A stretch of 64,000 bases of DNA, from the NCBI GenBank assembly GCA_029582165.1, contig CM055881.1:24409594-24473593 (forward strand), written 5' to 3'. Positions 57,712-64,000 of this stretch are shown in pieces (positions within the stretch are counted from its first letter, which is position 1; each line of letters begins with the position of its first letter). Position numbers and translations under genes: made by a program. The stretch is from Portulaca oleracea (Eukaryota; Streptophyta; Magnoliopsida; Caryophyllales; Portulacaceae). Under the pieces are notes generated by a model, which saw only the letters and a list, made by a program, of their open reading frames with translations, did no database searches and was not told the DNA's origin.

Positions 57712-58648
57712 TTTCTTTTTCCCTTTTCCTTTTCCTTTTTCTTTTGTATTTTGTCTTGTTTACTCTTTGGGGATTGTCAAGTGGGCCATTACCTTATATT
57801 TCCTTCTTTCCATATATTTTTCATCTTATATTTTATTTTTCGATTTATAATATCTATCTTTAACTGATAATATTTTGTATAATATTTTATCAAAAAATAC
57901 AATATTACTACCTTTATCACATTATATTTGTTCATCTAATTAACTTGAGAAGACCAATGCATATTAGAATTTGGGGTGAAAAATTTGTAATTTACTCAAA
58001 TTACCCCTACTTTAATTGAAGATAATAATTGTTGAAATTATAAAAAATGATAAATAAATTTATTAATTAGATATAAAAAAAAAGGAATGAAAGTTGCTGA
58101 AATTGTGAAAGGGAAAAATATTTTGGGACAAAGAAATTAGATAAAAGGACAATATTTTGGAACCGAGGTAGTATACCTTTAATATAATATTTTTTTGTTA
58201 TAATTCTAATGATAATACTTTTGTATAATATAAAATTATACTATAAAGAAATTCATGATTAAATTTTTTAAAATTTGATTGATGTACAAATTTAAGTGAA
58301 CAGATAAAATGAGGGAGTTGGTGGTAGGTGTCCGAACGAAGCTAAAGTGTAAATATACAATCTTATAGATAACGTAAAAACAAATAATATATAAATTGTG
58401 ATTAATAAAAAGTAAAAACGAATGATCTTCCAAGTCTCGAGGCCCGTTCAGCTGTTAAAAAAATAACAAGCAAAAAAGTTAAAAAAAGCAGTAGGGCCCG
58501 TTTTTAACTTTTATTAAAAACTCTTTTTTTTTTTTAACAGAAACTGTTACAATTTTAAAGTACGTCCTCAATGATGTGTTCTTTTGGAAAATTTAAGAAG
58601 GCCTCAAACCTTTCTCATTAAAGGAAAGGCATGGACATAACTAATTTA
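57708..58648. other. AT-rich intergenic spacer
   Basis: Low-complexity T/C runs at 57708-57745. A Stowaway-like right end GGAACCGAGGTAGTA occurs near 58159, but no matching left end was convincing. No gene seen. Confidence 0.4.
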
Positions 58649-58961
58649 GGCCCCTTTTTTTATGCGGTTACTTGTGGTGTGGTACCGCACTGGATCGTAC
58701 CGCACCATACTACTCAATATTCTGTCACACTTCACCACACTCCAACATACTTTACCACAATCATTATCAAAATATCTTCTTACTTTTTTTCTCTCCTCAC
58801 TTTTCTCATCTATTTTTTTACATTCTCTCTCCCTACCTACTCCAACTATCAAAACTTCCACCACAACTTACCATAACCCACCACACTTCACCACATTTTT
58901 TCAAATTCTACCGCACCGCACCATGATCACACTGCACCGCACCGTATAAAAGAATGAAGCC
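58649..58961. mobile_element. Tourist/Harbinger-type MITE, copy E
   Basis: GGCCCCTTTTTTTATGCGG at the left and CCGTATAAAAGAATGAAGCC at the right, flanked by TTA at 58646-58648 and 58962-58964. The interior is rich in CCGCACC/CCACACT words, matching the copies in the first 2 kb of the window. Confidence 0.8.
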
Positions 58962-58964
58962 TTA

Positions 58965-59654
58965 GTATTTGGGCAAGGGTTCATATTTTTTTGGGGCAGC
59001 ATTTCATGTATTTTGGTAGAAAATACTCTTTGAAAATTTTAATTTTAAACATTACTCATATCCTTTTACATCAATTTACATTAATATGCTAACTTAACCA
59101 ATAAATTTACCAAACATAATTCTCATTTGAACAGTGATCCGCTATCCGTTATTTAAATTGTTATCTACTACATAAACTGTTATCTTCTATCTAAAACACT
59201 AATAATTTTTCCGAACAATGCCTTGAACATAATAGATAATTGGCACACCTCTGCATATTTTGACACCTTGAAGGCTTCCAGTTTGAATTGCAGTATAGTG
59301 TTGTTCTTTAGCATAGTAAATTAGGTCTAACTTAACAAAACTTAATTTAACGTATCTTTACCTTACTTTACCTAACACAATTTCCTAAAAAACATTCAAA
59401 CAAACACAAAATTTTAATTAAAAAGAAATTGAAATAATATTATTTTAATCATTAAACCATTTCATTTTTTTCCAACATCTATAATTTTCATTTTCTCCAA
59501 AATATTCAAATTTTATTAAAATACTTTCACCCAACAACTAACTTAACTCAAACTAATCCTGTCATTTCTTTTCTTTCCTCTCCTTACCTTATCAACCAAA
59601 CCTGAATCTAACCTCACCAAAGAACAACACCTATTTAGGAGTGCCAAAGAACCT
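58965..59654. other. Intergenic with a decayed MITE end
   Basis: 59145-59222 (TGATCCGCTATCCGTTATTT, TTTTTCCGAACAATGCCTT) resembles the inverted arm of the 43868-44736 element. The rest is CTAACTTAAC/TTACC-rich low-complexity sequence without a gene. Confidence 0.45.
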
Positions 59655-60290
59655 TCAACAATAAAATTGAAAAGGAAGGGTGAAAAGGGGCCACCTTGAT
59701 ACCTCCAGAGGGGACTATATGGTATCTAGGTGCCCCATTAATAAAAAGAGAAAATGTAGGAAATTTCACAAATTTCATAACCATGTTCACCCATTAATAT
59801 GTGAAACCAATCTACAAAGTAACTTTTCTCATAAACTACCACTTGAATCTGTCAAAAGCTTTTTTTAATGTCTAGTTTAATAAACATATCTCCATTCGAG
59901 CTCACATGACAATGAATATAGTGGAACACCTCATAAGCAATAAGAATGTTATCACTAATTAGCCTTCCTCGAGTTAATGCACTTTGGTTCTCCAAAATAA
60001 TGTGCGGTAGGAATCGCTTGAGGCAATTGACCATCGTCTTTGTTGCAATTTTGACGAGCACAATTGCGAGGCTAATGGGACGATAATCGGCAACAGTTGT
60101 CAACTGCTTGACCTTACGAATAAGGACAATGTGTGTGTGGTTGAGGCCTCGTGGGAAGTCATCGCCATTTAGCATGTTATGTGACGCCCTTGGATACGTC
60201 ATTTCCAATGATGTGCCAAAACTTCTAATAGAAGTATGAGTTTAAATCGTCAGGACCTGGGGACTTTCTGGGGTGCATTTGAAATGATGT
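59655..60290 (-). pseudogene. LINE (L1-type) reverse-transcriptase relic
   Basis: On the minus strand: MHPRKSPGPDDL near 60270 (K-x-P-G-P-D motif), FWHIIGNDV, then LNHTHIVLIRKVKQLTTVADYRPISLA (60140-60060), QSALTRGRLISDNILIAYEVFHY (60000-59930) and FIKLDIKKSF (motif A region, 59885-59855). After a frame break, remnants of LFLLMGHLDTI and PLEVSRWPLF correspond to the motif B region near 59690-59740. The catalytic DD box and the endonuclease are absent. A 5'- and 3'-truncated dead fragment. Confidence 0.85.
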
Positions 60291-60580
60291 GCCAAAAAAT
60301 TTGATAGTTTGCTTGTTATCTAATATTATATTCAATGTAAATTTTATTGATGACTCTAGTACTTTGATAGTTTACTTCTTGTCTCTAAGCAATACATTTA
60401 TTATATTTGTAATTCTAATATTATATCCGATGGCAATTTTATTTGTGATTCTAATATTTTGAATTTTTATTAATATTTTGATAATTTTCTTGTTATTTGA
60501 GGATAATAGTTGCTCAACTCAAACTAATAGTTTCCTTGTTATCCTAGATGTAAGTTGGTGTCACAATATACATTTTACAA

Positions 60581-60978
60581 GATAAAGGCCTTGAACGATA
60601 AACAACTTATCAAATGGCTTATTGCAAAAGTTGGGCTATTGGGTTGTCAAATGGATATTCATGTGTATGGTAAACAACTTATTTGGTTGTTTTTCCCCAC
60701 TCAGCCAATTTTCAATAGACTGGTTAGAGCAGCCTATTGAGAATAACTTATTGTGGAAAAAGAAACATTTTAGTTCAAAAATTGTCTAAAATTACATAGA
60801 CCCCATCCTAAAAATATTATTTATAAATGAAATTTTAACAAATACTTTTTCAGAAACAACTAATTTTACCAAACACAACTTTTCCAAACAATCAATCCAA
60901 ATAGTCAATACAAAAAGTCAATCCAAACAGCCGATGCAAATAGCTAACAACCAACAACTGTTTGCCAAATAAGGCCAA
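60581..60978. mobile_element. Putative MITE with GGCCTT ends
   Basis: GGCCTTGAACGATAAACAAC at the left and, inverted, GGCCTTATTTGGCAAACAG at the right form imperfect terminal repeats. AAA lies on both outer sides, a possible 3-bp duplication. The interior has GTCAATCCAAACAG-type words and no coding region. Confidence 0.4.
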
Positions 60979-62034
60979 AATAGTAAAATAAATAGGATGG
61001 AGAATTATTTGTCATTGAATAAAAATAATATTAAATTGTATACAAAACATAACTCAATTTATATTGAGATATTCAAATTCGGCTAATAATGGCTTGGATC
61101 ACTTTGACATACGAAGAAATAGCTTCTGAGTTGGGTTAGCTCAAAGCCAATTATGGTTCTAATTGGGTTTGCATTATTCAATTTTAGTTCACTTCGGTTT
61201 TGGATAATATGAGTTTTGTTCGAGGTTGGTCAGGTCATTTTTGGGTATGGGTAAATTTGGTTTTCCTTAGATTCGATTAAAAGTCGATTCAGTTTTTGTC
61301 TGGGTATGGATCGACATCGGTTACGTTTTTTCCATATTTGATTTATTTTGAGTCGGGGCATTTTGGGTTGGGTTTGAATTATATCGAGTCATTTTGAGTA
61401 CAGATAACTTTAGTTTAGAATAAATTTCAGGTTTGGTTTGGGTACGGTTATGTCATTTTGGTTCCTTGGATCCAAATCGGATGACGTTGTTTGGAATGTC
61501 AGTTTGTGGGTCACGGATAAGTTTTGCCAAGTCTATTTTTTTTATAATGCTAAGTCGGGTCATCTATTGGGCCCCTTATCTCAGGGAAAGTCCAATTGAT
61601 CCACCAGCCCATGGGGGATGGAAAACCAGACATACACACATGTTACTGCTCCCAAGAATCGATTTTGGGACCTATGAGATATCACAATACAACATATACT
61701 AACTAAGCAAAGAATTCATTGGTCGCCAAATCTACTTGACATGGGAGTGTAATGCATCAATTCCTCAATCCATTACCAGAGGGAATGTAGTGATTGAGAC
61801 GTCAAGTCATTAATGATTATAAAATAAGGATATTGTCCTTACTTTAAAAATTAGCGTAAAATCAAGATTCTAAAAATAAATAGGGTAATTAATCACAAAA
61901 ATATTTACAAGCATTTAATTAAAATCCACTTTTGATATTTTATTGGATGAATGTTATAGGTAAAAAAAACAGTAATTGATATATTATTGGAATTGTAAAA
62001 TGATATATAGAAAATAAAAAATAGAAAAAGAAAA
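60979..62034. other. Intergenic with a TCGGTTTTGG-rich tract
   Basis: 61090-61500 is rich in degenerate GGTTTGGGT/TCGGTTTT/CATTTTGGG words, similar in style to the hAT-type elements at 2341 and 51717 but without recognisable ends. 61560-61800 is unique, non-coding sequence of unknown origin. Confidence 0.4.
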
Positions 62035-62560
62035 ATTGAATTCTAGTAATTCCTGCTTTCAGCTTTTGTATGTCAATAATCCCTACTTTTGTTTTTGTAT
62101 TCTGATGGTAAAAATACAAATAAAAATTGTATTCTGGTAAAATACCACCGAAAGTATACCCTAGTATCATAGATTTTGACGTGCGCTTGATTCAAAAATA
62201 AGCTCAACACTTTCCCACGATTTATAGTGAATTTATAACATATGTCCCCAATTTTTTCAATTTGTTTTTTTTTATTTTTTTTACATTTTTTTACATTTAT
62301 TCCTTAAACAGATCATAATAATTGCTCAGATTCTAAAAAAATAATTTAAAATTTCTTTTAATAGCTACACTCGATAACTTTTCTACGGTCAAGTATAAAA
62401 AAATAAAAACAATATGGGACAGAAATGAAAAAAATGTGAAGGTAGATTTGTTTGTATTTTTTATGGACCACCAAAATACAAAAACAAAAATAAAGACCAC
62501 TGATATATAAAAGTTAAAAATAAGAATTATTCTAAGCAGTAATAATTAGAAAAATTAGAA
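62035..62560. mobile_element. Foldback MITE, GGAAAATTGGATTATAATAA family, copy 2
   Basis: The left arm AATAATCCCTACTTTTGTTT, TTGTATTCTGATGG is mirrored at the right by GGACCACCAAAATACAAAAAC and AGAATTATT. The interior words CAACACTTTCCCACGATTTATAGTGAATTT match the inverted interior of 56066-56563. No coding capacity. Confidence 0.55.
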
Positions 62561-63543
62561 AATTGAACTGTGTGGTGAAGAACCCAAGAGGCGTTAGAAT
62601 AAATTATTCTTAGCAGTAATAATGCATCTTTAATGATAGTAATTAACAATTGCTAATGTATGCTTGGATCGGAATCAACTAACGGGGAAGAAGAATAATT
62701 AATCACTACTCACATCATGTTAATATTCTACACTCACTGTCCCAGTACTCTAAGATCGAGCAAAAATACAATTAAAATTCACGTAGTTAATTATTCCTTC
62801 CACTCCATGTTAATTATCCATTAATATTATTTATTCTTCAACGGTATATAATGTTATAAGTTTTTAATAAAATATGTTATAAAAAGTTACTAAACAAAGG
62901 GGTTAGTGAGGAATGTGTGTGTATATATATGTGTGTCGACATACACATACACTGACACACATTTATATTTCTGACTACAAATAATCAAGTAGTGAGGATT
63001 GAAATATGTGGATTCTAATGAAGGTATTTTAGGAAATTTAGAATAAATTATATTTACTTTTCTAAAGATCATATAATATTAATGTGTGTACATTTATTTA
63101 GTTGTACATTAATTTTTGTTAGTTATGTGCAATAATATATATGCATGTTTTCAATTTGTTTAAATAATGTTTATAGTATATAATGTAAGTTATTGATTAC
63201 TTCATGAATAATCTATACACATATATACATGCATACATACATAATTTTAGATATGAATTTTATATGGAAATAAAAAAGGGGAAAAATATACATACATGTT
63301 TGTCACTACTTTAATTCTTTCTTTTTATTTTATGACCTATTTCTGTTGCTTTCCATTGTTGTTTGTTCTTTGATTTTTACATATAATCTCGATATTGTTT
63401 TCAATAACATGTGTGATTTACTTGTGCTCGGTGAGAGTCTAAGTACTAATTAATATAAAACTGAGGGAGTACATTTTAACCTTAGTGCTAGTTGTCCTTT
63501 TTAATACATTGTTGCATAGGTGTATATAGGCTATAGCATTAAT

Positions 63544-63575
<32 letters not shown>
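62561..63575. other. AT-rich intergenic spacer
   Basis: No gene. A GT/AC palindromic microsatellite lies at 62921-62960. A Stowaway-like right end CTGAGGGAGTAC lies near 63463 and a possible partner TTCCTTCCACTCCATGTTAA near 62793, 660 bp apart, too uncertain to call as one element. An (AAT)n run ends at 63575. Confidence 0.4.
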
Positions 63576-63576
<1 letters not shown>

Positions 63577-64000
63577 CTATATATTATAATAGAAATCATT
63601 GTGGGTCCCATAAAATAGAGCAACGGGAGTGACTGTAGGGGAATTGGCCAATCCTAACGTAGAAAATTATATTTTTTTCTATTTTCAATTTTTTTATTTA
63701 CAATCCGAATTTTATTTTTAAAACCAGAAAGTATCACTAATCCTTGACTGCTTTGGACTCTGAATTAAATTATTTTGGTGCAAATAACAGTAATTATTTT
63801 GGTGTTACTTATAATAATAATAATCTATATATTATAATGAAAATCATTGTGGGTCACATGAAATAGAGCCACGGGAGTGACTGTAGGGGAATTGGTCAAT
63901 CACAACGTATAAAATTAATTTTTTTTCTATTTTCTATTTTTTTTATTTTCAATCCGAATTTTATTATAAAATTAAAAAACCAGACAGTATCACTGTAACG
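63576..64000 (+). mobile_element. Helitron-like 5' termini, two in tandem
   Basis: TCTATATATTATAATAGAAA starts at 63576 and again (TCTATATATTATAATGAAAA) at 63824, each following an AAT repeat. Each is followed by TCATTGTGGGTC, AAATAGAG, ACGGGAGTGACTGTAGGGGA and AATTGG. The TC start inserted after A, with AT-rich following sequence, fits plant Helitron 5' ends. The second copy continues beyond the window edge, so no helicase or 3' end can be assessed. Confidence 0.55.

Noticed and set aside
57800..58171. Stowaway element ending GGAACCGAGGTAGTA
   Set aside because: The right end is plausible, but no left end matching CTCCCTCNGTTCC with a TA duplication was convincing.

Overview
The window is nuclear DNA of a flowering plant, probably a eudicot. 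It is AT-rich and intron-bearing, it carries two clear plant housekeeping genes, and nearly everything else is transposable-element sequence typical of plant intergenic space. No bacterial operon, CRISPR array or rRNA gene was seen, and no tRNA gene was noticed by eye. Gene space covers about 31.2-42.7 kb. A five-exon reticulon-like gene (RTNLB family, + strand, 31236-32600) encodes an ER membrane-shaping protein. A fourteen-exon AAA ATPase gene of the DAA1/MSP1-like family (- strand, 37286-42715) was reconstructed exon by exon and reads through as a 777-residue protein. The two genes converge. Between them lies a degenerate Ty1/copia pol relic (33219-35620). Left flank, 0-31 kb: a cluster of Tourist/Harbinger-type MITEs (0.17-2.07 kb), a CACTA end abutting a Helitron 3' end (4.4-4.7 kb), and a Ty3/gypsy element (5888-14126). 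The gypsy element keeps only a zinc knuckle and an aspartic protease, and its 5' LTR is split by a non-autonomous copia-type element (6146-9959). Then come a foldback element, a LINE reverse-transcriptase relic (17-18.6 kb), a solo LTR (20074-21681), an inverted fragment of the same LTR family (23.2-23.5 kb), a 50-bp minisatellite next to a gypsy-type LTR full of GC palindromes (24.5-27.0 kb), and a gypsy gag relic cut by a CACTA-type MITE (28.4-29.9 kb). Right flank, 43-64 kb: Harbinger-, Mutator-, hAT- and Stowaway-type MITEs, some nested; Helitron ends at 54868 and, as two tandem 5' ends, at 63576 and 63824; a 1-kb element with about 180-bp terminal inverted repeats sitting inside a TA microsatellite (56650-57669); and a second LINE relic (59.65-60.29 kb). 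The two cellular genes show no sign of working together. The main interest is the transposon record: target-site duplications, nested insertions, foldback structures and repeated palindromes that can be read directly from the sequence. All family names come from motifs and structure seen by eye; no database search was run.
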